From: Sedimentitalea sp041224545
Lineage (GTDB): Bacteria > Pseudomonadota > Alphaproteobacteria > Rhodobacterales > Rhodobacteraceae
Length of the DNA: 64,000 nucleotides
Assembly (NCBI RefSeq): GCF_041224545.1
Contig: NZ_JBGFGP010000166.1
Location: 124,001-188,000, forward strand
Direction: 5' to 3'
The notes beneath the pieces are model-generated. The model saw only the letters and a program-made list of their open reading frames with translations. It was not told the origin of the DNA and did not search any database. Made by a program: the position numbers and the translations under genes. Numbering within the stretch: position 1 is the first letter of the stretch; the number at the start of each line of letters is the position of its first letter. Shown here in pieces: positions 18,653 through 26,704 of the stretch.

Positions 18653-18704
18653 AATCCCTAGTCAGCGTCGCGTGAGACCGCGCGCAGCAAAAATGGAGAC
18701 GCTC

Positions 18705-19070
18705 GTGGAAGAGATGTTGCGGGAATACCTCCCGATCCTGGTGTTTCTGATCGTCGCGACAGGGCTTGGAATCGTTCTGATCCTGGCAGCGGTGATCCTG
18801 GCTGTGCGCAATCCGGATCCTGAAAAGGTCAGCGCCTATGAGTGTGGCTTTAACGCGTTTGACGATGCGCGGATGAAATTCGACGTTCGATTCTACCTTG
18901 TCTCGATCCTGTTCATCATTTTCGACCTCGAAATTGCCTTTCTGTTTCCCTGGGCTGTCGGCTTCAAGGATCTGAGCGACGCGGCCTTCTGGTCGATGAT
19001 GGCCTTCCTCGCCGTGCTGACGCTTGGCTTCGCCTATGAATGGAAGAAGGGGGCGATGGAATGGGAGTAG
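18705..19070 (+). CDS. nuoA: NADH-quinone oxidoreductase subunit A
   Basis: A 121-residue, three-helix membrane subunit of complex I at the junction of arm and membrane domain. KVSAYECGFNAFDDARMKFDVRFYL is represented by the conserved ECGF and FDVRFYL motifs, followed by IIFDLEIAFLFPWA. GTG 18705 is chosen because GGAGA lies five bases upstream and gives the usual alphaproteobacterial length; ATG 18693 would add four residues (METL). It overlaps nuoB by ten bases. Confidence 0.96.
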   Translation: MEEMLREYLPILVFLIVATGLGIVLILAAVILAVRNPDPEKVSAYECGFNAFDDARMKFDVRFYLVSILFIIFDLEIAFLFPWAVGFKDLSDAAFWSMMAFLAVLTLGFAYEWKKGAMEWE

Positions 19071-19609
19071 GTCAGACTGCCGTGCAAACGGGTGCTAACA
19101 CCGCCGGTGCCGACAAGGAGGTCGCCACACGGGCCCTCAACGCGGAATTGCAGGACAAGGGCTTTCTGCTGACGTCGACCGAAGACATCATCAACTGGGC
19201 GCGTACCGGCAGCCTGCACTGGATGACCTTCGGGCTTGCCTGCTGCGCGGTTGAAATGATGCATACCTCGATGCCGCGCTATGATGCCGAACGGTTCGGT
19301 ATCGCGCCGCGTGCCTCTCCGCGACAGTCGGACGTGATGATCGTTGCCGGAACACTGACCAACAAGATGGCGCCGGCCCTGCGCAAGGTCTATGACCAGA
19401 TGCCCGAGCCGCGTTACGTGATCTCGATGGGGTCCTGCGCCAATGGCGGCGGCTATTACCATTACAGCTACTCGGTCGTCCGGGGCTGTGACCGTGTGGT
19501 TCCGGTCGATATCTATGTTCCGGGGTGCCCGCCCACCGCCGAGGCGTTGCTATATGGGCTGATGCAGCTGCAACGCAAGATTCGCCGCACGGGGACGATC
19601 GTAAGATGA
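19061..19609 (+). CDS. nuoB: NADH-quinone oxidoreductase subunit B
   Basis: A 182-residue peripheral subunit that carries iron-sulfur cluster N2, the direct electron donor to quinone. Cluster ligands are the tandem C61-C62 (LACCAVEMM), C126 (GSCANGG) and C156 (VPGCPPTAE). The start at 19061 gives MGVGQTAVQTG, which resembles other Rhodobacterales NuoB proteins. It overlaps the end of nuoA by ten bases and nuoC by four (ATGA). Confidence 0.97.
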   Translation: MGVGQTAVQTGANTAGADKEVATRALNAELQDKGFLLTSTEDIINWARTGSLHWMTFGLACCAVEMMHTSMPRYDAERFGIAPRASPRQSDVMIVAGTLTNKMAPALRKVYDQMPEPRYVISMGSCANGGGYYHYSYSVVRGCDRVVPVDIYVPGCPPTAEALLYGLMQLQRKIRRTGTIVR

Positions 19610-20211
19610 GCGATGCACTGAAGGAACTTGGCACGCATATCGAACTCAAGCGCCCGGATTCCGTGCTGTCATGGGATGTGTCGCATGGCGAGTTGAACGT
19701 GGATGTCACGCCGGGGTCGATCGTGCCCTTCGTCGAATTCCTTAAGTCGGACGCGACCTGCAGGTTCTCGACCCTGGTCGACATCACGGCGGTGGATTAC
19801 CCGGACCGGGCCAAGCGTTTCGACGTGGTCTATCATTTTCTGTCGATGTACCAGAATCACCGAATCCGCCTGCGGGTCGGTCTGCGGGATGAGGACATGG
19901 TGCCGTCGATCATCGAGGTTCACCCCTCGGCCAACTGGTTCGAGCGCGAAGTCTTCGACATGTTCGGCATCCTGTTCACCGGCCATCCGGATCTGCGCCG
20001 CATCCTGACGGATTACGGCTTTCGTGGCCATCCGCTGCGCAAGGATTTCCCGACCACCGGCTATATCGAGGTGCGCTATGACGAGGCCGAAAAGCGCGTC
20101 GTCTACGAACCCGTGTCGCTGGTGCAGGAATACCGCCAGTTCGATTTCATGAGCCCGTGGGAAGGGGCCGAGTACATCCTGCCAGGGGATGAGAAACCGG
20201 AGGCCAAGTGA
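19606..20211 (+). CDS. nuoC: NADH-quinone oxidoreductase subunit C
   Basis: A 201-residue 30-kDa-type subunit of the connecting fragment of complex I. The family signature is seen in EREVFDMFGILFTGHPDLRRI followed by DYGFRGHPLRKDFP. It is separate from NuoD, as in other alphaproteobacteria and unlike the E. coli fusion. The start overlaps nuoB (ATGA), and its TGA shares one base with the next small gene. Confidence 0.97.
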   Translation: MSDALKELGTHIELKRPDSVLSWDVSHGELNVDVTPGSIVPFVEFLKSDATCRFSTLVDITAVDYPDRAKRFDVVYHFLSMYQNHRIRLRVGLRDEDMVPSIIEVHPSANWFEREVFDMFGILFTGHPDLRRILTDYGFRGHPLRKDFPTTGYIEVRYDEAEKRVVYEPVSLVQEYRQFDFMSPWEGAEYILPGDEKPEAK

Positions 20212-20384
20212 TGGACGGATTGTGGTGGCTGATCCTGTCGGCCCTGACGGCGATACCGATGCTCAAGCTGTTGCCGTTCTTTGGCATCAACAAGTACTGG
20301 GCCGTGGCGTGCCTCGTCCCGTTCGGAACCATCGCCCTGTTGTGGTGGATGGGTATCAAGTTGCAAGAGCTGGAGAAACTATAG
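20211..20384 (+). CDS. 57-residue membrane protein between nuoC and nuoD
   Basis: A small uninterrupted gene starting at ATG 20211, which shares a base with the nuoC TGA (TGATG) and ending at TAG 20384 directly before the nuoD ATG. The product begins MDGLWWLILSALTAIPMLKL and has two hydrophobic stretches (about residues 4-23 and 28-49), then a charged tail ending QELEKL. Tight coupling on both sides makes it a real operon member. Function is unknown; a small accessory or assembly membrane subunit of complex I is the simplest guess. The R. capsulatus nuo locus is known to carry unidentified reading frames, but I cannot equate this one with any of them. Confidence 0.82.
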   Translation: MDGLWWLILSALTAIPMLKLLPFFGINKYWAVACLVPFGTIALLWWMGIKLQELEKL

Positions 20385-21614
20385 ATGGACGGCTCGAAAT
20401 TTGACGACGGTTCGACCGACGCCCTGACGGGCGAGCAGAGAATCCGCAATTTCAACATCAATTTCGGACCCCAGCACCCGGCAGCACATGGCGTGTTGCG
20501 GCTGGTGCTGGAACTGGATGGCGAGATCGTCGAGCGTTGCGACCCGCATATCGGCCTGTTGCATCGCGGCACAGAAAAGCTGATGGAGAGCCGCACCTAC
20601 CTGCAGAACCTGCCCTATTTCGACCGTCTCGACTACGTGGCGCCGATGAATCAGGAACACGCCTGGTGCCTGGCCATCGAAAAGCTGACCGGCGTCGAGG
20701 TGCCCCGCCGCGCCAGTCTGATCCGGGTGCTTTACTCCGAGATCGGACGCATCCTGAACCACCTGCTGAACGTGACCACGCAGGCGATGGATGTCGGCGC
20801 GCTGACCCCGCCGCTCTGGGGCTTTGAAGAGCGCGAAAAGCTGATGGTCTTCTACGAACGGGCCTGTGGTGCGCGGCTGCACGCGGCCTATTTCCGCCCC
20901 GGCGGCGTGCACCAGGATCTGCCCGACGATCTGATCGACGATATCGAGACATGGGCCGCCGATTTCCCGCGCGTGCTGGCGGATATCGACGGGCTGCTGA
21001 CCGAAAACCGCATCTTCAAGCAGCGCAACGCCGATATCGGGGTGGTGTCCGAGCAGGACATACTCGATTACGGCTTCTCCGGCGTGATGGTGCGCGGCTC
21101 CGGCCTCGCCTGGGATTTGCGCCGCGCGCAGCCCTATGAATGCTATGACGAGTTCGAGTTCCGGATCCCCGTGGGCAAGAACGGCGATTGCTATGACCGC
21201 TACCTCGTGCGCATGGAGGAAATGCGCCAGTCCCTGCACATCATCACCCAGGCCATCGCCAAGCTGCGCGCGCCCGAAGGCCGGGGCGACGTGCTTGCCC
21301 GTGGCAAGATCACACCGCCGGCGCGCAGCGACATGAAAACCTCGATGGAAAGCCTGATTCATCACTTCAAGCTTTATACCGAGGGATTCCACGTGCCCGA
21401 GGGCGAGGTCTATGCCGCCGTCGAGGCGCCAAAGGGCGAATTCGGGGTCTACCTCGTCGCGGATGGCAGCAACAAGCCCTACCGTGCCAAGATCCGCGCG
21501 CCCGGTTTCCTGCACCTGCAGGCGATGGATCACGTTGCGGGCGGTCATCAACTTGCCGACGTGGCGGCGATCATCGGCACCATGGATGTCGTCTTCGGGG
21601 AGATCGACCGGTGA
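20385..21614 (+). CDS. nuoD: NADH-quinone oxidoreductase subunit D
   Basis: A 409-residue 49-kDa-type subunit that forms the quinone-binding cavity with NuoB. Family motifs are NFGPQHPAAHGVLRL (quinone-site His region), HIGLLHRGTEKL, YFDRLDYV and the C-terminal RAPGFLHLQAMDHVAGGHQLADVAAIIGTMD, present as shorter pieces such as PGFLHLQ and DVVFGEIDR. It resembles hydrogenase large subunits without the nickel ligands. Its stop shares a base with a short ORF that bridges to nuoE. Confidence 0.97.
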   Translation: MDGSKFDDGSTDALTGEQRIRNFNINFGPQHPAAHGVLRLVLELDGEIVERCDPHIGLLHRGTEKLMESRTYLQNLPYFDRLDYVAPMNQEHAWCLAIEKLTGVEVPRRASLIRVLYSEIGRILNHLLNVTTQAMDVGALTPPLWGFEEREKLMVFYERACGARLHAAYFRPGGVHQDLPDDLIDDIETWAADFPRVLADIDGLLTENRIFKQRNADIGVVSEQDILDYGFSGVMVRGSGLAWDLRRAQPYECYDEFEFRIPVGKNGDCYDRYLVRMEEMRQSLHIITQAIAKLRAPEGRGDVLARGKITPPARSDMKTSMESLIHHFKLYTEGFHVPEGEVYAAVEAPKGEFGVYLVADGSNKPYRAKIRAPGFLHLQAMDHVAGGHQLADVAAIIGTMDVVFGEIDR

Positions 21615-21697
21615 TGCTGCCCTCCAGTCTTCAGCTTTGTGAAAATACTCCCGCCGGAGGCGTCCGACGTCTCGGCGTGAACAGAAAGACGATTTGA
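21614..21697 (+). other. 27-codon ORF bridging nuoD and nuoE
   Basis: An ATG overlapping the nuoD stop (TGATG) opens a frame (MLPSSLQLCENTPAGG...) that ends in TGA 21695-21697, overlapping the nuoE ATG at 21697 by one base. It runs through the repeat element at 21641. It may be untranslated chance, or a short relay that keeps ribosomes moving to nuoE, which has no strong ribosome-binding site of its own. Confidence 0.3.
21641..21660. repeat. Short palindromic repeat-like element in the nuoD-nuoE gap
   Basis: GAAAATACTCCCGCCGGAGG contains CTCC/GGAG arms with a CGCC loop. From memory this string is a frequent intergenic motif in Rhodobacterales genomes, and its GAAAATA-CTCC lead resembles the GAAATATCC lead of the element at 13741. 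It is the only non-coding insertion between nuoD and nuoE. Confidence 0.5.
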
Positions 21698-22950
21698 TGC
21701 TCCGCCGTCTGCACTCCGAACAGCCCGAAACTTTTGCCTTCACCGATGCCAACATGGCCTGGGCCGAAGCGCAGATCAGCAAATACCCCGAAGGCCGGCA
21801 GGCCAGCGCCGTCATCCCACTCCTGTGGCGGGCGCAGGAACAGGAAGGCTGGCTGACCCGCCCGGCGATCGAAACCGTGGCCGACATGCTCGGCATGGCC
21901 TATATCCGCGCGCTCGAAGTTGCCAGCTTCTACTTCATGTTTCAACTGCAACCGGTTGGTAGTGTTGCGCATTTTCAGGTTTGCGGAACCACGTCCTGCA
22001 TGATCTGCGGCGCCGAGGATCTGATGGGCGTCTGCCAGGAAAAGATCGCCGCCAAACCGCATACCCTGTCCGCGGATGGCAAGTTCAGCTGGGAAGAGGT
22101 GGAATGCCTCGGCTCCTGTGCCAACGCGCCGATGGTGCAGATCGGCAAGGATTACTACGAGGACCTGACCGCCGACCGTTTCGGCGAAATCATCGACGAA
22201 CTGGCGGCGGGCAAGGTGCCGGTTCCGGGGCCGCAGAATGGCCGCTTCGCCTCCGAACCGCTGAGCGGTCTGACCAGTCTCAAGGAATTCGACAGCGGCC
22301 ACACCAAGTATAACGCGAGCGCGCAACTGGCGGTGGATATCGGCGATACCATCAAGCGGATCGACGGCACCGAGGTGCCGTTGCTGACACCCTGGCGCAA
22401 GGACGCGGCAAATGATGCCGGCAAACCGTCCGCGTCGCCCGAGGCTCAGGACGTGGTGCAGGACGCGGAAAAGCCCGCGCCGGTTGCCAAAGCTCGCGAC
22501 GGTGGTGACGCCGCACGGATCAAGCCGTCCGCCGGGTTGCCGGGGCAGCAGGAACTTGCCGCGCGCAAGGGGGACTGGAAGTATCAGGCAGGGTCTGCTG
22601 CGAAACCGGAAGCCGCCGCCGCAAGGCAAGAGACGGTCACATCCGATGAGCAAACCGGGCAAAAGCCGGAATTCCTTGACGCCGCGCGGGGCGGGAGAGC
22701 CGATGATCTCAAGCTGATCAAGGGGGTCGGCCCGAAACTCGAAGGCGTGCTGAACGGCATTGGCGTTTATCATTTCGATCAGATTGCGGCGTGGAGCGCG
22801 GACGAGGTCGCCTGGGTCGATGACAACCTGATCGGTTTCAAGGGCCGGGTCAGCCGTGATGACTGGGTCGCGCAGGCCAGAAAGCTGGCGGCGGGCGAGG
22901 AAACCGAATTTGCAGCGCGCGCCAAGAAAGACGGGATATACGACACCTGA
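21697..22950 (+). CDS. nuoE: NADH-quinone oxidoreductase subunit E with long C-terminal extension
   Basis: A 417-residue protein; about residues 1-175 are the thioredoxin-like 24-kDa subunit carrying [2Fe-2S] cluster N1a, with ligands C96, C101 (CGTTSC) and C137, C141 (CLGSC). That part alone matches ordinary NuoE. The rest is an extension: a Pro/Ala/charged linker, a short motif LPGQQELAARKGDWKY (281-296), then a helix-hairpin-like domain (336-397: LKLIKGVGPKLEGVLNGIG...RDDWVAQARKLA). The latter is the flap-endonuclease-like H3TH domain also fused to alphaproteobacterial ribosomal protein L21. ATG 21697 is preferred to the TTG one codon upstream. The role of the extension is unknown. Confidence 0.95.
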   Translation: MLRRLHSEQPETFAFTDANMAWAEAQISKYPEGRQASAVIPLLWRAQEQEGWLTRPAIETVADMLGMAYIRALEVASFYFMFQLQPVGSVAHFQVCGTTSCMICGAEDLMGVCQEKIAAKPHTLSADGKFSWEEVECLGSCANAPMVQIGKDYYEDLTADRFGEIIDELAAGKVPVPGPQNGRFASEPLSGLTSLKEFDSGHTKYNASAQLAVDIGDTIKRIDGTEVPLLTPWRKDAANDAGKPSASPEAQDVVQDAEKPAPVAKARDGGDAARIKPSAGLPGQQELAARKGDWKYQAGSAAKPEAAAARQETVTSDEQTGQKPEFLDAARGGRADDLKLIKGVGPKLEGVLNGIGVYHFDQIAAWSADEVAWVDDNLIGFKGRVSRDDWVAQARKLAAGEETEFAARAKKDGIYDT

Positions 22951-22979
22951 GCGAAACGGCAGCAAAAAGGAATTGGGCC

Positions 22980-23432
22980 ATGAGCACGACATCAGACAAG
23001 ACTTCACGCAGTTGGGTCCCCGCAGCGATCGCCGGGGCCGTTGTCGGGCTCGTCCTGCTTGTCGCCGGAAGCGGCCCGGGCTTTGCGGTGGTCGGGGCGC
23101 TGGTGATTTTCGGACTTGGCGTTCTGCTCCTGCCAAAGACCGGCACGACGGAAACCGAGGTGACGCGAGAGGTCGCACAACCGGCACCGCCCGAGCCCCG
23201 GACTGCTCCGGTGGCCGCTGAACCGGTGGCGCAGGCCCCCACCGAGCCGGAGTCGCAGCCGGTCTTGACCGAGGAAACGCCCCCGGCACCGGTCGCCGCC
23301 GACTCCGCCGGGCAACTGCCCGGCCTGTCGGCCAGCACATTGGTCAAGGCCTCCAAGGCGCTGCCCGGTCAGACGGAGCTTGCCGCGCGCAAGGGCACGT
23401 GGCGATTTGAGAACAACTCCGCCTCGGCATGA
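22980..23432 (+). CDS. 150-residue membrane protein sharing a motif with the NuoE extension
   Basis: Two adjacent transmembrane segments (about residues 13-30 and 32-51) are followed by a long Pro/Ala/Glu-rich region. Near the end is LPGQTELAARKGTWRF (128-143), nearly the same as the motif at residues 281-296 of NuoE just upstream. I do not recognise the family. Genes on both sides are complex I genes, 29 bases from nuoE. The shared motif suggests both proteins bind the same partner or each other. The last codons overlap an alternative start of the next gene (ATGA). Confidence 0.8.
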   Translation: MSTTSDKTSRSWVPAAIAGAVVGLVLLVAGSGPGFAVVGALVIFGLGVLLLPKTGTTETEVTREVAQPAPPEPRTAPVAAEPVAQAPTEPESQPVLTEETPPAPVAADSAGQLPGLSASTLVKASKALPGQTELAARKGTWRFENNSASA

Positions 23433-23458
23433 GGCGACAGGCAGACGGGCCGAACAGA

Positions 23459-23686
23459 ATGGAGAACGAGCGCGACATCGCCATTGCCCGCAAGGGCCGT
23501 CACATCGCCCTGGTCATTGCCGGAACGGGGGTGGCCTGGCTCGTTCTGTCGATCTTTGTCGGCCCGGCCCTCGGATTGCCCGGACGGTACGCCCTGCTTT
23601 TCGATTTCATGGCCCTGGCCGGCTTCGTCTATGCGGGGATCAACACATATCAACTTTGGCGCATGCGTCAGGACAGTCAAAGGTAG
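23459..23686 (+). CDS. DUF5337-type small membrane protein
   Basis: A 75-residue protein with a short charged N terminus (MENERDIAIARKGRH) and two hydrophobic segments (IALVIAGTGVAWLVLSIFV and a second around LLFDFMALAGFVYAGI), ending WRMRQDSQR. It matches my memory of the DUF5337 family of Rhodobacterales, found within nuo operons. An in-frame ATG at 23429, which overlaps the previous stop (ATGA), would add ten residues. I prefer 23459 because conserved sequence starts there. Function unknown. Confidence 0.78.
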   Translation: MENERDIAIARKGRHIALVIAGTGVAWLVLSIFVGPALGLPGRYALLFDFMALAGFVYAGINTYQLWRMRQDSQR

Positions 23687-23692
23687 GCAGCC

Positions 23693-24991
23693 ATGCTGAA
23701 AGACGAGGACCGGATATTCACCAACCTTTATGGCATGCACGAGCGGACGCTGGCCGGTGCCAGGGCGCGGGGGCACTGGGACGGAACCGCTGGCCTGATC
23801 CAGAAGGGGCGTGACTGGATCATCCAGCAGATGAAGGATTCCGGCCTGCGCGGGCGCGGTGGCGCGGGTTTTCCGACGGGCCTGAAATGGTCGTTCATGC
23901 CCAAGGAAAGCGACGGGCGTCCGGCCTATCTGGTGGTGAATGCCGACGAATCCGAGCCGGGCACCTGCAAGGATCGCGAGATCATGCGCCACGATCCGCA
24001 TACGTTGATCGAAGGATGCCTGATCGCGTCTTTCGCTATGAATGCCAATACCTGCTATATCTACATTCGCGGTGAATATATCCGTGAGCGAGAGGCTTTG
24101 CAGGCGGCCATCGACGAAGCCTATGATGCCGGGCTGCTGGGACCGAACGCCGCCGGATCGGGCTGGGATTTCGATCTTTTCCTGCATCATGGAGCCGGAG
24201 CCTATATCTGCGGCGAGGAAACCGCGCTGCTCGAAAGCCTCGAAGGCAAAAAGGGCATGCCGCGCATGAAGCCGCCATTTCCAGCGGGGGCGGGGCTCTA
24301 CGGCTGTCCGACCACGGTGAACAATGTCGAATCCATCGCCGTCGTTCCAACCGTCCTGCGACGGGGTCCCGAGTGGTTCTCGTCATTCGGGCGGCCCAAT
24401 AATGCGGGGACCAAGCTGTTCGCGATCAGCGGGCATGTGAACAACCCCTGCGTCGTCGAAGAGGCCATGAGCATCAGTTTCGAGGAACTGATCGAGCGTC
24501 ACTGCGGTGGCATTCGTGGCGGATGGGACAATCTCAAGGCGGTGATTCCCGGCGGCTCGTCGGTGCCCTGCCTGCCCGGCAAGATCATGAAGGAAGATTG
24601 CATCATGGATTTCGACTGGCTGCGCGAGCAGCGGTCGGGGCTGGGCACGGCGGCGGTGATCGTGATGGACAACTCGACGGACATCATCAAGGCGATCTGG
24701 CGGCTGAGCAAATTCTACAAGCACGAAAGCTGTGGCCAGTGCACGCCCTGCCGCGAAGGTACGGGCTGGATGATGCGGGTGATGGACCGGCTGGTCACGG
24801 GAGAGGCAGAGGTCGCGGAAATCGATATGCTGCTGGATGTGACCAAACAGGTCGAAGGCCACACGATCTGCGCATTGGGTGACGCTGCGGCCTGGCCGAT
24901 TCAGGGTCTGATCCGGCATTTCCGCGACGAGATCGAGGATCGGATCAAGCACAAGAGAACCGGGCGGATCAGCGCCGTGGCGGCGGAGTAG
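23693..24991 (+). CDS. nuoF: NADH-quinone oxidoreductase subunit F
   Basis: A 432-residue 51-kDa-type subunit that oxidises NADH, binding FMN and cluster N3. Motifs are GLRGRGGAGFPTGLKW (NADH/FMN), NADESEPGTCKDREI, GAGAYICGEETALLESLEG, and the [4Fe-4S] ligand group ESCGQCTPCREG with HTICALGDAAAWP. Length is typical. It begins seven bases after the DUF5337 gene and is followed by four genes not part of the core complex before nuoG. Confidence 0.98.
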   Translation: MLKDEDRIFTNLYGMHERTLAGARARGHWDGTAGLIQKGRDWIIQQMKDSGLRGRGGAGFPTGLKWSFMPKESDGRPAYLVVNADESEPGTCKDREIMRHDPHTLIEGCLIASFAMNANTCYIYIRGEYIREREALQAAIDEAYDAGLLGPNAAGSGWDFDLFLHHGAGAYICGEETALLESLEGKKGMPRMKPPFPAGAGLYGCPTTVNNVESIAVVPTVLRRGPEWFSSFGRPNNAGTKLFAISGHVNNPCVVEEAMSISFEELIERHCGGIRGGWDNLKAVIPGGSSVPCLPGKIMKEDCIMDFDWLREQRSGLGTAAVIVMDNSTDIIKAIWRLSKFYKHESCGQCTPCREGTGWMMRVMDRLVTGEAEVAEIDMLLDVTKQVEGHTICALGDAAAWPIQGLIRHFRDEIEDRIKHKRTGRISAVAAE

Positions 24992-24993
24992 GG

Positions 24994-25080
24994 ATGAGAG
25001 CTTTGCAAACATATGCGCCCGCATCGGCATCGGTGGTGTCTGTTCGGTGCCGCGCTGCGAGACGGGTGGTGTCGCTGTGA
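24994..25080 (+). other. 28-codon ORF between nuoF and the DUF3291 gene
   Basis: ATG 24994 lies two bases after the nuoF stop, preceded by GGAGTAGGG; the frame (MRALQTYAPASASVV...) ends in TGA 25078-25080, overlapping the GTG proposed as the start of the next gene (GTGA). Composition is not clearly protein-like, so it may only couple translation. Confidence 0.3.
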
Positions 25081-25580
25081 CCGGGACGCAGGACTATCAT
25101 CTGGCGGAATTGAATGTCGGGCGTCTGGTTGCGCCGACGGATGACCCGCGCGTGGCCGACTTCATGGACAATCTCGACCGGATCAATGGCCTGGGCAAGC
25201 GGATGCCGGGCTTTGTCTGGATGATGGAAGGATCCGGCGAACCGGGCACCGGAAACACCGAGAACAGCATCGGCAACGATCCCCAGTTCGTCGCCAACCT
25301 GACCGTCTGGCAAGATGTGGCGGCGCTGGAGAAATTCGTCTGGGGCACGGTGCACAAGCAATTCTACGATAGACGCCGGGAGTGGTTCGACATACTCGGG
25401 GAACAACATTTCGTCATGTGGTGGGTCCCGGCGGGACATCGTCCGACGCTGGATGAGGCCTTGGCGCGCCTTGAGCATCTGCGCCGGAATGGTCCGGATG
25501 AAACCGCGTTCGGCTGGGCGCAGATGGATCAGGCGACGATGTGGCGGGACAAGCGCTGCGTCCCGGTTGCGGCGGAGTAA
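25077..25580 (+). CDS. DUF3291 domain protein
   Basis: A protein of about 167 residues resembling DUF3291 (distantly ABM/EthD-like ferredoxin-fold proteins): YHLAELNVGRLVAPTDDPRVADFMDNL is reflected in HLAELNVGRL, GFVWMMEGSGEPG, LTVWQDVAALEKFV and MWWVPAGHRPTLDEALARLEHL. The start is uncertain: GTG 25077 is coupled to the preceding small ORF, while GTG 25047 would add ten residues. It sits between nuoF and nuoG, which is an unexpected place for a putative monooxygenase-like fold. No function can be assigned. Confidence 0.8.
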   Translation: MTGTQDYHLAELNVGRLVAPTDDPRVADFMDNLDRINGLGKRMPGFVWMMEGSGEPGTGNTENSIGNDPQFVANLTVWQDVAALEKFVWGTVHKQFYDRRREWFDILGEQHFVMWWVPAGHRPTLDEALARLEHLRRNGPDETAFGWAQMDQATMWRDKRCVPVAAE

Positions 25581-25594
25581 GGCAAGGTGTGGAT

Positions 25595-25648
25595 ATGAAG
25601 GTAATGCAGGCAGGTTTTCTGCTGATCTCCGGGGGCAAGGCAGCATGA
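25595..25648 (+). other. 17-codon ORF before the methyltransferase gene
   Basis: ATG 25595 opens MKVMQAGFLLISGGKAA and stops at TGA 25646-25648, overlapping the methyltransferase ATG at 25645 (ATGA). It may act as a coupling leader or be chance. Confidence 0.25.
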
Positions 25649-26352
25649 GGCGTTTCCGTTTCGATGAAAATGGCGACGTGGCCGCCGATATCCGCGAGAA
25701 ATATGGGTATGACGGTGATATGCTGCCGGTTTTTGCCGGCAATAGCGGTGCCGTGGTACACAAGTGGCACCATTATATCCCGATCTATGATCGCTATTTC
25801 TCGCGGTTTCGCGGAACCGGGGTGCGGTTCCTGGAGATTGGCATCAACAAGGGCGGCAGCCTGCAGATGTGGCGCAACTATCTTGGCGATGATGCGGTGA
25901 TCTACGGCATCGACATCAGAAAGCACTGCGCGAAGTTCGACGGTCAGGCCGCACAGGTGCGTATCGGCAGCCAGGCGGACCCGGACTTTTTGAATGCGCT
26001 GGTCGATGAAATGGGCGGTATCGACGTGGTTCTGGATGATGGCAGCCACCGGATGCCGCATGTACGCACCTCGTTCGAGACGCTGTTTCCGCGTTTGCAG
26101 GAGCGCGGTGTCTACATGATCGAGGATCTGCACACCGCCTATATCGAGAAATACGGCGGCGGCTATCACAGCGACCAGAATTTCTTCCGGTTTGCCCGTG
26201 AACTTGTCGATGACATGCACCGCTGGTATCACAGGAAGGGCATGCGCCATCCCGAACTCGGCAGCATCGTATCGGGTCTGCACATTCACGACTCGATTGC
26301 CGTCATCGAAAAGGAACCGGTCTATCGTCCGGTCCACTCGCGAGTAGGATAA
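25645..26352 (+). CDS. Class I SAM-dependent methyltransferase
   Basis: A 235-residue protein with a Rossmann-type SAM-binding signature: FLEIGINKGGSLQMW (motif I, about residues 60-74), then YGIDI (acidic end of strand 2), DVVLDDGSH and GVYMIEDLH. The sequence resembles sugar/natural-product methyltransferases of the MycE/CmcI type more than protein or rRNA methylases. ATG 25645 is chosen because the open frame upstream is a shadow of the DUF3291 gene. It lies inside the nuo operon; whether it acts on a complex I component (for example NDUFAF-like maturation) is speculation. Confidence 0.82.
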   Translation: MRRFRFDENGDVAADIREKYGYDGDMLPVFAGNSGAVVHKWHHYIPIYDRYFSRFRGTGVRFLEIGINKGGSLQMWRNYLGDDAVIYGIDIRKHCAKFDGQAAQVRIGSQADPDFLNALVDEMGGIDVVLDDGSHRMPHVRTSFETLFPRLQERGVYMIEDLHTAYIEKYGGGYHSDQNFFRFARELVDDMHRWYHRKGMRHPELGSIVSGLHIHDSIAVIEKEPVYRPVHSRVG

Positions 26353-26353
26353 T

Positions 26354-26704
26354 ATGGGTATGTCCGGCAAAACAGTTCTGCTCCTGCTGGTTGCCGCGCT
26401 TGCGGGGCCGGTTGCCTGCGGGCGGGACAATCCGAACCGCATCGCTTTTGACGGGGTGATCTTCAAATCCAAGACCAAGGCTGTGGACAAGAAGGTATCG
26501 CGCGCCGATTTCACCTCGACCATCTACAAGGTGTCGCAGTCGGTGGACGGTGCCCGTGATGCCGCGCGATATCAGGGAACGATCTATTGCGTGACCAACT
26601 ACGGCAGCTCCAGAATCGCCTGGACGATCGGCCCAGAAACCGAGATCAGCCGCCTTGCGATCGTGGATGACACCATCACCTTCCGCGGGAAATGCGATCC
26701 ATGA
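26354..26704 (+). CDS. Secreted or lipid-anchored 116-residue protein
   Basis: The N terminus MGMSGKTVLLLLVAALAGPVACG is a signal sequence; the cysteine after PVA could be a lipobox residue, but proline at -3 is unusual, so plain cleavage is possible. The mature part has two further cysteines (IYCVTNYG, FRGKCDP), likely a disulfide. No recognised domain. It starts one base after the methyltransferase stop, within the nuoF-nuoG insertion. The product would be periplasmic, away from the NADH arm. Confidence 0.7.
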   Translation: MGMSGKTVLLLLVAALAGPVACGRDNPNRIAFDGVIFKSKTKAVDKKVSRADFTSTIYKVSQSVDGARDAARYQGTIYCVTNYGSSRIAWTIGPETEISRLAIVDDTITFRGKCDP

